NCBI GenBank assembly: GCA_036501345.1
Contig: DASYAN010000373.1
Coordinates: 1-32,808 of the forward strand
Reading direction: 5' to 3'
Origin: DASYAN01 sp036501345
Lineage (GTDB): Bacteria; Chloroflexota; Ktedonobacteria; Ktedonobacterales; Ktedonobacteraceae
Length of the DNA stretch: 32,808 nucleotides
Positions 15,003 to 23,081 of the stretch are shown here, in pieces (positions within the stretch are counted from its first letter, which is position 1; each line of letters opens with the position of its first letter). Under the pieces are notes generated by a model, which saw only the letters and a list, made by a program, of their open reading frames with translations, did not search any database and had not been told where the DNA came from. A program made the translations under genes and the position numbers.

Positions 15003-17318
15003 TTAAACGGTCCAGATGATAATGGTCTTATCAGTAGAGCCACTAGCTAATGCCTGTTGTCCCCATGCAACTGCGGTGACCAGTCCCTGGTGGCCTGTGT
15101 GAAAAGTATGTTTGTCTGTGTTGACATCCCAGACAATGACTGTATCACTGTTCGAAGCAATGGCCAGACGCCCGGTGTTATCAGGTTCCCAGGAGATATC
15201 ATTTACAGCCCTACTGAGGGTTAATGTGTGCCCAATGGTTTTTGTTGCTACATCCATTACCCGTACCGTTTTGTCTAAGCCTCCGGATGCTAAGAGCGTG
15301 TTGTCTGAGGACCAAGCAAGTGAACGTACTGGGCCAGTGTGAATGAGTTTCTCTACCAGGGCGATGCCGGGACTAGCTATATCGCTAACCGTAATATAGC
15401 CACTCTCGGCACCTACTGCTAGATAACGTCCATCAGGTGAAAGGGCAAGACTATAGTTTCTAGAGAATTTTCCTAGTCCTATGGCCATGCTACTGCTCAG
15501 CAGAATTTCACGCAGCCCATGATCACGCATACTAGTAATAAGCCTCAAATCATTTGTTGTCCAAACAATTTTACTTACTGCTCCTGGCTGTTTTAAAAAA
15601 CTATGTTTTGTCTTACCCGCTGTATCCCATACATGCACAGCATCATCCTGGCCTCCAGAGGCCAATAGGTTGCTATAATGACTCCATGCAACTGTCAGAA
15701 CTGCTTGGGTATGTCCTGTATATGTAGTCGTATTCTGCTGAGTACTAATGTTCCAGAGTCGAACACTATGGTCGAGCGAAGTTGATGCTAGCTGTGAGTC
15801 ATCTGGTGACCAGGAGAGGCTTGTTACCTCCTTACTATGTCCACTAAGGATGTACTTTATAGCTGTGGTCGTGCTCTGTTGTGATCCTATATTTGGCGTA
15901 ACTGAAGGCTTCTGCTGTTGATTAGAAACTGGATTGTCATGTATATAAATGCCTATACCAGCGCCGATGCTCAAGCCAAGCACTGTCATTCCTCCAAGAA
16001 TCCAACCCAGGGCACCACGACGACTCGTACGATGATCCATGTCCGGCGTGCCAGACATCAGACCGGATAGGTTTTCTAGCCTTGGTGAAAGCGGGGGTGC
16101 TGAGAGCATATGCTGGCTTTGGATTGGTGAAAGCGGGGGTACTAATGGTGTTGGTGACGATGCGTTTTGGAGTAGAGTTGGCCCAGCATAATCTCCTTGC
16201 GAAAATGCAGGCACTGTCCTATTATCTACGATAGGTTGAAACGTTTGAGGGGTTGTCGCTGGCTGTTGTGTTGGCGTTTGCTGCGAACTTCCTGCCACAG
16301 AGCGATTCTGCATTGGCAGTGAGAAGAGTGGTGGCGCTGTCAGGGTGCGTGATACGGCTGGCCGTGTTTCGTGCATCTGCTGTATGAAATCCTCTGCAAA
16401 TGCACTGACCGAAGGATAACGTTCGGATGGCTTTTTGGCGAGTGCGTGTGCTAAGACTTGCTCTATGCCTGCCGATAGCGTTGGGACAAATGTACGTATG
16501 GGAGGTGGCTCTACATTGAGATGTTGAGTGAGGAGGTGTATTGGGTCACCTGTAAAAGGCAGACGCCCCGCGAGCAGATAGTAGATCATGATAGCCAGTG
16601 CGTATTGGTCGCTTTCCGGTCTGGCATTACCATCGAATTGTTCGGGGGCCATATAGGTTGGTGTACCGAGAATACTGCTGGTAGCTGACGATGATGAGAA
16701 GAATTTTGCTAGTCCAAAGTCTGAAAGTAGTAAAAAGGCGCTACGAGTGCCTGTGGTTGGATTAGTATCGAAACGCAATAAAAAATTTGCTGGTTTGATA
16801 TCGCGATGTATAATACCGCGATCATGAGCATATTGTAGCGCAGAGGCGGCCTGCATCAGGTAGTCCGCAGCTTCTTCGATACTCAATGGCCAATCGGTTG
16901 GTAAGCCTGGAGGGAGTGGGATGGATTCCTGGGGAAGTGAGGACATAGATGCTTCGGCCAGAGCCTTGCGTGCACGTTTCTTTTGCCAGTCTAGCAGTGA
17001 ACCTTCAGGACGGTATTGCATAACCATATAGGCCTGTGTGCTGTAAGCTGTCTCTTCCTCTCCATAGCGGTATAGCGGTAAGATATGCAGGTGGTCGAGG
17101 CTAGCAACCGCTCGTGCTTCTTGTCTAAAGCGATCTGCAGCCTGACTTGTGCTTAGCATTTCATTGTAAGCTTCATCATCGCCGGTACGGACAACTTTGA
17201 TGGCTACCTGTTGACCAACAGCCTTGTCCTCAGCCAGGTAGACGGTGCCCATGCCACCGCTACCTAAAATACGGGTTAATGTATACCCACCCAGGGTTAT
17301 TCCAACAAGGGTTTCCAA
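15003..17318 (-). CDS. Serine/threonine protein kinase with WD40 propeller
   Basis: The frame starts with TTG at 17318, 8 nt after AGAGG. The kinase domain spans about residues 10-330: P-loop GSGGMG 19-24, K41 in VAIKVV, HRDIKPAN with D173, D200-F-G, and a GTPTYMAPEQ activation end, all catalytic residues present. A Pro/Gln/Ser-rich linker follows, then a single membrane helix near 435-457. Outside lies a C-terminal propeller of seven WD40-like repeats from about 490 to 771, several ending WD/WN/WT (e.g. LASTSLDHSVRLWNI). It is a Hanks-type membrane receptor kinase; the propeller probably senses or binds a partner. It lies downstream of the HEPN/ATPase pair on the same strand with a 172-bp gap, so co-function is possible but not shown. 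Confidence 0.93.
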   Translation of the reverse strand: METLVGITLGGYTLTRILGSGGMGTVYLAEDKAVGQQVAIKVVRTGDDEAYNEMLSTSQAADRFRQEARAVASLDHLHILPLYRYGEEETAYSTQAYMVMQYRPEGSLLDWQKKRARKALAEASMSSLPQESIPLPPGLPTDWPLSIEEAADYLMQAASALQYAHDRGIIHRDIKPANFLLRFDTNPTTGTRSAFLLLSDFGLAKFFSSSSATSSILGTPTYMAPEQFDGNARPESDQYALAIMIYYLLAGRLPFTGDPIHLLTQHLNVEPPPIRTFVPTLSAGIEQVLAHALAKKPSERYPSVSAFAEDFIQQMHETRPAVSRTLTAPPLFSLPMQNRSVAGSSQQTPTQQPATTPQTFQPIVDNRTVPAFSQGDYAGPTLLQNASSPTPLVPPLSPIQSQHMLSAPPLSPRLENLSGLMSGTPDMDHRTSRRGALGWILGGMTVLGLSIGAGIGIYIHDNPVSNQQQKPSVTPNIGSQQSTTTAIKYILSGHSKEVTSLSWSPDDSQLASTSLDHSVRLWNISTQQNTTTYTGHTQAVLTVAWSHYSNLLASGGQDDAVHVWDTAGKTKHSFLKQPGAVSKIVWTTNDLRLITSMRDHGLREILLSSSMAIGLGKFSRNYSLALSPDGRYLAVGAESGYITVSDIASPGIALVEKLIHTGPVRSLAWSSDNTLLASGGLDKTVRVMDVATKTIGHTLTLSRAVNDISWEPDNTGRLAIASNSDTVIVWDVNTDKHTFHTGHQGLVTAVAWGQQALASGSTDKTIIIWTV

Positions 17319-17389
17319 GTCTTTTGCCTCTTGCTGTATGTAATATTTGGTGTGACTAAATCGTCGTTTGACTATGCAAATTTAGACTC

Positions 17390-17416
17390 ATCATAACATA
17401 GCATACAATGGGTCAA
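17390..17416 (-). promoter_or_regulatory. Weak candidate promoter for the kinase-WD40 gene
   Basis: Minus-strand TTGACC (17416-17411) and TATGAT (17395-17390) are only 15 bp apart, so it is a suboptimal match. If used, the kinase is its own transcription unit. Confidence 0.3.
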
Positions 17417-17490
17417 GTATCTATCTTGGATAAGTGGAAGAGCAGTGCTTTTTGAAGGTCCCGACCCGAAAGAATGAAAAAGAGAGCCAT

Positions 17491-20163
17491 CTAACGCTGG
17501 CCTAGTCGTGTCATTTTAAGGCCAGAGAGATAAAGCTCAGCAACGGAGTAGCGAGCTTCGCTATCTGGAAGTAACAGACGAGAAGAAGTATACTCCTGGA
17601 GAATCCCAGCAGCAGTCATACCAGTCACTAGTTCTTTCAATTTGACACGATCCACTTCCCAGATTGCTTCCAAACGTTCCACACCAATTGGAGAGCGCTC
17701 ACCAGCTAGTTTTTCCAGATATACAACAAATTCTAAGTATTCGTTATGCACATCGTTTACTCTTTCTGCTGATACTACAGGTAGTGCCTCGATTAGTGAG
17801 CGAGGACGAAGAATAGCTTCGTAAGGATTGCGATCATAGGCAGCTTTCTCATTTTCAACTGCACGTTGTAAGAGTAAAATCAAACTGCGTGGGAAACGGT
17901 TTTCTTTATAATCACCAATACGTTTTCTTACCCAGTTATAGGTAAAAGATTTATTTCCACGCCCCATGCGTTCACCCCAAAGAGGAAATAATCCTTTTCT
18001 TAGAACATCGAGTTGAGGGATGGAATCTAGACGTGAGAACTCAATTGAGGCTTGCTGTTGAACCAATCCAGCTAGTGTTGGGGATGTATGCAATGCTTGA
18101 CGCAAGACAAGACGCCATAAATCTTGCTCTTCCCAACGAAGCTGGACAGTGCGAGACGCATAATAGGTCTTGTTCGTAAAGTTAAGACCAGTCCATATAT
18201 CTTCACGTAGCAAAATTTTAGGCGAAATATTGCTTAACCCAGGACCAACCTCTAACCACCATCCTAATAAAGCTTCTAGAGCACTTCGACGGCGATCATA
18301 TTTTTGACCAAAGCCAGTATCCAACTCATCATAGAGAACCCATATTTTCTTGTTCTTCTTCCCTAGCCATTCATTGATCATTTGTAGCTCATCATGAACA
18401 CGCGATGATGAAAGTGATGATGAAATACGTGAACCAAGCCATGCTAAAATCTCTTCCTGAGATGGCTTTTTATGCTTGCAAATATCTAGCAAAAATGGAT
18501 CAGTAAACAAAGTTTGTAAATCATTATAGGCCGCAGCTAATTGTAACAACAAATAATGGGCCCAAAATTCCACCCACTTTTGTTGGCCTACAAGTTTTTC
18601 ATAATCTTCCAGACTGCCGCTAGCAAGTAATGTACTACTTAGCTTTATAGGGCCATGGCCTGGAACAAATTGCACATTATGGAGTCTCTCATATGGTTCG
18701 GCCAAATTGCGAGCGTTGACTGACTGCTCAATGAAGAGGCGAAACAATAGCGTTTTTCCAGTGCCTTTAGCGCCACGTACTAGCCAAGTACGATCCTGCA
18801 AAAATTTGGGAAAATCACCCGTACGTTGAAAAATGGTGGGAATTTCCGTCGTATCCATTTCTTGGGCAGTTGGAGATCGAAATTTCAACTCGTCTAGAAT
18901 AGACAAACGGCTGCCAGCTATTTTTATATCAGAACTTGCAGGGGATGTAGCATGCTTCTCTGGTAAACTAGCACTAATAGCATCAGCAACAGGCATATAC
19001 GGGTCCAGAATGGCTGTCGGAACCTCTGCAAAAAGGCTATCTAGAGTTATGATACTCGGATTGTATGGCACAGGATAGTAAAGTTCGTCTATCGTAACGG
19101 GTGAGGGTACACCCCAATATTGAGTAATCCAGTCAGCAGTGCGATTTAACCACTCTTGTTGCTGAGCCTGAGCGACAGGAGGCATTGGAGTAAGCAAAAA
19201 ACGCAGGTCAGGAATACCATTATATTTCCGTTGTTTGCTAGCCGCTTTAACAACCCATTCCAACCCAGCAAAGCTCTGATTAGTAGGTGAGAAACAGATG
19301 ATTCCCAAATCTGCTTGGTCGAAAAGCGCAACAGCACCCATCTCAGTAAAACCGGTACGTGCATCAATGAGAATAATATCAGGATCAAGAGTATTTTTTA
19401 CATCTTTTAGAAGCTGGTGGATTGGATTTGTCTCACTCTGGTAAAGAGAATGCACATCAAGGCCAGCCAGACGATGTATGTAGCCTTCGTCATATTCTCC
19501 AGCTGGTACAAGATAAAGTTCACCACGCGTAGGAATACTGATTTGGCGAATACAGGCATCTATTTTCGGCTCATCTTGATCAGGAGTCAAATAACGCTGA
19601 TAGATGTAATCCAGCACACCATATGTATTTGCTTCATAAATATCTATAGGATGTGCAAATGATAGGCCAGGAGCCTCTAGATCAAAATCAATCATGACAA
19701 CGCGGTGTCCACGAGTCGTAAGAAGATTAGCAACAAACGCAAGAGAAGTACTTCGGCCAACGCCACCTTTGAAAGAATAGAAAGTCACAACAAATGGGCG
19801 TTTATTGGTGTCTTCATCGACAGTAGCTGGCTCCTCAGGATCAGGTGCTGAGAGAATTTCAGACCATAGAGGCATTTGTACAGGAATAGACTGCATCTGT
19901 TTTGCGTCTTCTTGAGGTGTTAGAAGTTGATAATTAGCAAATGGATATTCATGAAGTTTTAGATTAAGAGCGTCTAGGATTTTATCTACTTCATACTCAC
20001 GTTCCTCAAAGTCTACTGCGTCAAAAGCGCTTGTCACAACGGACAAGCGAAGCCAGCCAAAAGTATTTCGTTGAACCTGAATCTTTACTTCAGGATCTTT
20101 TACAGATATTGCCTGAAGTAATTCTTTTTTTATTTGCTGTAGTAAATTTGATGCGCCTTTCAT
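17491..20163 (-). CDS. Dual ATPase: KGGVGR ParA-like domain fused to Sll1717-like P-loop ATPase
   Basis: An 890-residue protein. After an N-terminal domain (1-120) comes a ParA/MinD-type NTPase: FYSFKGGVGRSTSL (131-139), where the usual second lysine of KGGVGKT is Arg137. MIDFDLEAPG (157-166) and DIILIDARTG (262-271) are its other motifs. A second ATPase begins near 440 with Walker A RGAKGTGKT (463-471), Walker B IWVLYDELD (607-615) and ILLREDIW (650-657), the pattern of the Sll1717 family of P-loop ATPases. The C-terminus (about 820-885) looks like a winged helix. AAGGAG sits inside the preceding HEPN gene, and the start overlaps its stop by 4 nt (ATGA), so the two are co-translated. The role is unknown; NTP-dependent conflict systems show similar parts. 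Confidence 0.85.
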   Translation of the reverse strand: MKGASNLLQQIKKELLQAISVKDPEVKIQVQRNTFGWLRLSVVTSAFDAVDFEEREYEVDKILDALNLKLHEYPFANYQLLTPQEDAKQMQSIPVQMPLWSEILSAPDPEEPATVDEDTNKRPFVVTFYSFKGGVGRSTSLAFVANLLTTRGHRVVMIDFDLEAPGLSFAHPIDIYEANTYGVLDYIYQRYLTPDQDEPKIDACIRQISIPTRGELYLVPAGEYDEGYIHRLAGLDVHSLYQSETNPIHQLLKDVKNTLDPDIILIDARTGFTEMGAVALFDQADLGIICFSPTNQSFAGLEWVVKAASKQRKYNGIPDLRFLLTPMPPVAQAQQQEWLNRTADWITQYWGVPSPVTIDELYYPVPYNPSIITLDSLFAEVPTAILDPYMPVADAISASLPEKHATSPASSDIKIAGSRLSILDELKFRSPTAQEMDTTEIPTIFQRTGDFPKFLQDRTWLVRGAKGTGKTLLFRLFIEQSVNARNLAEPYERLHNVQFVPGHGPIKLSSTLLASGSLEDYEKLVGQQKWVEFWAHYLLLQLAAAYNDLQTLFTDPFLLDICKHKKPSQEEILAWLGSRISSSLSSSRVHDELQMINEWLGKKNKKIWVLYDELDTGFGQKYDRRRSALEALLGWWLEVGPGLSNISPKILLREDIWTGLNFTNKTYYASRTVQLRWEEQDLWRLVLRQALHTSPTLAGLVQQQASIEFSRLDSIPQLDVLRKGLFPLWGERMGRGNKSFTYNWVRKRIGDYKENRFPRSLILLLQRAVENEKAAYDRNPYEAILRPRSLIEALPVVSAERVNDVHNEYLEFVVYLEKLAGERSPIGVERLEAIWEVDRVKLKELVTGMTAAGILQEYTSSRLLLPDSEARYSVAELYLSGLKMTRLGQR

Positions 20164-20678
20164 GGAGTCTCCTTCTGATGATGCAATATAAAAGTATGAA
20201 AAATCTTTACAGCTTCAAGAAAACGCTTACATTCTGTTTCATTCCCTAATTTGTGTGCATAGCGCAAGTGATCTTTCTGCCACAATGTAGTAATAGTTAT
20301 CCAGGCATTTTTTAGTGTAGTAGTGCGATCACCCTTTTCAATAGCATTGCGAAAACTCAGTGGTGTTGCCTCATACAGAGACCACAAATTGTGCAAAGCA
20401 GCCCCTTGTACGCCTCGCTTAAATATAGCTGTATCTTTCAGATTATTTTTGTGTTCTCCGTAGCACACTAAAGCTTTCAATGAGCATTCAATAGCATAGC
20501 CAGCCAAGTAAATTGCACCGTTCCAACGAGCTGATTGTTGAAGGAATTCTGCATCTTTACGCCGATGACGAGAAGCATCTAATTGAACACGGCGATCATA
20601 AGTATCATAATAAGCCAAAACTACAATCCTCTGCAACTTTCTTAGTTTATAACTGCTATTTAAATTTGTATTCACCAC
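20160..20678 (-). CDS. HEPN-domain protein
   Basis: About 172 residues starting with GTG at 20678 (a second GTG follows); no good ribosome site is seen, so the start could be later. The core ARWNGAIYLAGYAIECSLKA (50-69) is the typical first helix pair of HEPN proteins related to nucleotidyltransferase partners. LHNLWSLYE near 95-103 corresponds to the G-H-x-L segment. A clean R-x4-6-H RNase motif is not evident (R88 and H96 are 8 apart), so nuclease activity is uncertain. HEPN domains act in toxin-antitoxin, abortive infection and CRISPR effectors. The 4-nt overlap with the dual ATPase indicates one functional unit. Confidence 0.8.
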   Translation of the reverse strand: MVNTNLNSSYKLRKLQRIVVLAYYDTYDRRVQLDASRHRRKDAEFLQQSARWNGAIYLAGYAIECSLKALVCYGEHKNNLKDTAIFKRGVQGAALHNLWSLYEATPLSFRNAIEKGDRTTTLKNAWITITTLWQKDHLRYAHKLGNETECKRFLEAVKIFHTFILHHQKETP

Positions 20679-20709
20679 TATATTACATTATCCAAAGGTA
20701 TATCGCAAC

Positions 20710-20739
20710 AATATATGCTATATGTACTCTACTTCTCAA
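20710..20739 (-). promoter_or_regulatory. Candidate promoter of the HEPN-ATPase operon
   Basis: Minus-strand TTGAGA (20739-20734) and TATATT (20715-20710), spacer 18 bp, about 30 bp upstream of the GTG start. The region between here and hpd is a divergent intergenic stretch. Confidence 0.45.
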
Positions 20740-20966
20740 TTAGCATTGATATTTAAGTAGAAGATGTCTGATCACCCTAAAGATGTGATGAGGTATGTTG
20801 GTCTGCCTTGCGACTCCCCATTAGGCATGCATATAATGAATTTGGTAGCAGTTTTCCAACTGTCTATAATCAGAACAAAGAGGTTTCTGATTATCCTCTG
20901 AAGCATCTTGTGGACTCACCTTGCAAGGATGCTCTGGTGAGAGATAGACTAGAAGGAGTGCACAAC

Positions 20967-22073
20967 ATGCCTGAACATGACTTCTTGCCAATTCAGAATT
21001 TTGATTTCGTGGAATTCTATGTTGGTGATGCCAAACAATCTGCCTTTTACTTCACTAATGCCTGGGGCTTCACGCCTATTGCCTATGCCGGCCTAGAGAC
21101 GGGTCTCCGCGATCGCTCTAGCTATGTGCTGGAACAGGGCAATATTCGTCTGGTGATCACATCCCCATTGGTTCCCACTGGCGAGATTGCTGAACATGTG
21201 AAATTGCATGGTATTGGTGTCAAGGCAGTTGCCTTGCGTGTAGATGATGCCTCAAAAGCCTATCAAGAAACAACGAGTCGTGGTGCACATGGTGTGATGG
21301 AGCCGAAGACACTGAGTGATGATAAGGGTGTTGTAAAGCTCTCTGCCATTGCAACCTATGGCGAAACTATTCATATCTTTGTTGAACGTAAACAGTATGG
21401 CGGCGCATTTTTACCCGGCTACCGTGCGATCTCCACATCCTTGCCACAGCGTGCGCGACCAGTTGATCTGGCTGCTATCGATCACATTGTGGGTAATGTC
21501 GAACTGGGCAAGATGGACGAGTGGGTCGGTTTCTATGAGCGCGTGATGGGTTTTACACAGCTAATCCATTTCGATGACCGCGCTATTAGCACCGAGTACT
21601 CGGCATTGATGTCAAAGGTGATGCAGAATGGTAGTGGACGCATTAAGTTTCCTATTAATGAACCAGCACCAGGCCGCCGCAAGTCACAAATAGAAGAGTA
21701 CCTGGACTTCTATTATAGTCCTGGTGTTCAGCATATCGCACTGAATACCGATGATATTATATCGACGGTCAGTGCCTTGCAGGATCGTGGGGTTGAGTTC
21801 CTTAGTACTCCTCCTAGCAATTACTATGAGCATGTGTTGGATCGTGTAGGCAAGATCAAAGAGGATATCGATGAGCTTGCCAAGCTTGGTATCTTGATTG
21901 ACCATGACGATGAGGGCTATTTACTCCAGATCTTTTCGAAGCCGATCGGTAGTCGCCCCACGGTCTTCTTTGAAGTGATTGAACGCAAAGGTGCACGGGG
22001 CTTTGGCGAGGGAAACTTTAAGGCTCTTTTCGAGGCTCTCGAGCGTGAGCAGGCACTGCGGGGCAACCTCTGA
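20967..22073 (+). CDS. hpd: 4-hydroxyphenylpyruvate dioxygenase
   Basis: The start at 20967 (MPEHDFLPIQNFDFVEFYVG) has AAGGAG 8 nt upstream; a frame reaching 20808 would add 53 unrelated residues. The 368-residue enzyme has two vicinal-oxygen-chelate halves. The Fe(II) ligands are H173 (IDHIVGNV), H256 (GVQHIALNT) and E336 (FFEVIERKG), with the C-terminal GFGEGNFKALFEALEREQ typical of HPPD. It turns 4-hydroxyphenylpyruvate and O2 into homogentisate and CO2. Its stop overlaps the next start by one base (TGATG). It is the first gene of the tyrosine catabolism operon. The leader (about 20870-20945) has short stems such as CTCACC/GGTGAG but no known riboswitch. Confidence 0.95.
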   Translation: MPEHDFLPIQNFDFVEFYVGDAKQSAFYFTNAWGFTPIAYAGLETGLRDRSSYVLEQGNIRLVITSPLVPTGEIAEHVKLHGIGVKAVALRVDDASKAYQETTSRGAHGVMEPKTLSDDKGVVKLSAIATYGETIHIFVERKQYGGAFLPGYRAISTSLPQRARPVDLAAIDHIVGNVELGKMDEWVGFYERVMGFTQLIHFDDRAISTEYSALMSKVMQNGSGRIKFPINEPAPGRRKSQIEEYLDFYYSPGVQHIALNTDDIISTVSALQDRGVEFLSTPPSNYYEHVLDRVGKIKEDIDELAKLGILIDHDDEGYLLQIFSKPIGSRPTVFFEVIERKGARGFGEGNFKALFEALEREQALRGNL

Positions 22074-22981
22074 TGCAACTGGTAACGTTTAAAACAGATG
22101 ATGGTCTGACGTATGCGGGTGTAATCCGCATACGTCAGGTAGCTGCGCTACCCTATCCAAGCCTGCTGGAACTGTTACGTGATCCAGCAGGCCTGGATGC
22201 TGCACGATCAGCTCTGAATAGAGAGCAAGAAGCCGAAGATGCGAGCATATATGCGCTGGACGAAGTTGTGCTGCTTGCGCCTATTCCTGATCCGCCAACG
22301 TTACGCGACTTTTATGCCTTTGAGCAGCATGTCAAAACGGGTCGTGCCAAGCGTGGTCTTGAGATGCTTCCCGAATGGTATGAGATCCCAACCTTTTACT
22401 TTTCTAATACCAGTGAGATTTCTGGTCCCGAAGCGACCGTGCCCTATCCGCTTGGATGCCAGGAACTGGACTTTGAATTGGAAATTGCCTGTGTGATTGG
22501 GCGCGAGGGGAAAAATATTGCGATCGAGGAGGCCACCGACTATATCGCTGGCTATACCATCATGAATGATTGGAGTGCACGCGATTTTCAGCGCAAGGAT
22601 ATGCGACTTAGCCTTGGTCCCGGCAAAGGGAAAGATTTTGCGACCTCGCTTGGCCCCTGCCTTGTTACACCTGACGAACTGGCTTCCCGTCGCAGTGGCA
22701 GCGGTGCGAGCGAGCGGTACGATATGACCATGCTTGCACGTATCAATGGGAAAGAGGTTTCGCGAGGTAATTTTAAAGACATCCATTATAGCTTTCCGCA
22801 AATGATTGTCAGAGCCTCGCAAAATGCACGTCTCCGTGTCGGTGATGTCCTGGGATCTGGTACCGTCGGAACTGGCTGTCTCTTAGAGCTCGGTTTGACT
22901 GTTCACCACTGGTTGCAGTCCCAAGACGTGGTCGAACTGGAAATCGCTGGTATCGGTGCATTACGTAATCGTATCGTCTAA
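22073..22981 (+). CDS. Fumarylacetoacetate hydrolase-family protein
   Basis: A 302-residue FAH-family enzyme. The sequence FYAFEQHVKTGRAKRG gives the catalytic His86, DFELEIACVIGREGKNI gives the metal ligands E135 and E137, and TIMNDWSARDFQRKDM gives D166. It is longer and closer to fumarylacetoacetases with the QHV motif than to the short ureidoglycolate lyase types. Between hpd and hmgA it most likely hydrolyses (maleyl/fumaryl)acetoacetate to acetoacetate and fumarate, the last step of homogentisate degradation. No maleylacetoacetate isomerase is in the window. Translation couples to hpd through a TGATG overlap. Confidence 0.9.
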   Translation: MQLVTFKTDDGLTYAGVIRIRQVAALPYPSLLELLRDPAGLDAARSALNREQEAEDASIYALDEVVLLAPIPDPPTLRDFYAFEQHVKTGRAKRGLEMLPEWYEIPTFYFSNTSEISGPEATVPYPLGCQELDFELEIACVIGREGKNIAIEEATDYIAGYTIMNDWSARDFQRKDMRLSLGPGKGKDFATSLGPCLVTPDELASRRSGSGASERYDMTMLARINGKEVSRGNFKDIHYSFPQMIVRASQNARLRVGDVLGSGTVGTGCLLELGLTVHHWLQSQDVVELEIAGIGALRNRIV

Positions 22982-23000
22982 CAAAATGTACAACGTACAA

Positions 23001-23061
23001 ATGGCGAGCGATTTATCGCCATCGGTAGGGGCCCAATCCACCGTGTCACCTTTAGGTGATT
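23001..23061 (+). repeat. Solo IS-end-like repeat inside the hpd operon
   Basis: A stem ATGGCGA/TCGCCAT (23001-23007, 23016-23022) precedes CACCGTG-T-CACCTTTAGGTG (23039-23058). The latter, with the nearby GGTAGG, recurs at 25247-25276 next to the tnpB element (21 of 23 positions, 23039-23061 against 25254-25276). It seems to be a left-over end of an IS200/IS605-type element sitting just before the ribosome site of hmgA. Confidence 0.5.
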
Positions 23062-23081
23062 GCGCCCGCTAGGAGGTAGAT

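Noticed and set aside
20808..20966. Extra 53 residues at the start of hpd
   Set aside because: AAGGAG is correctly placed for 20967; the extension is unlike HPPD.
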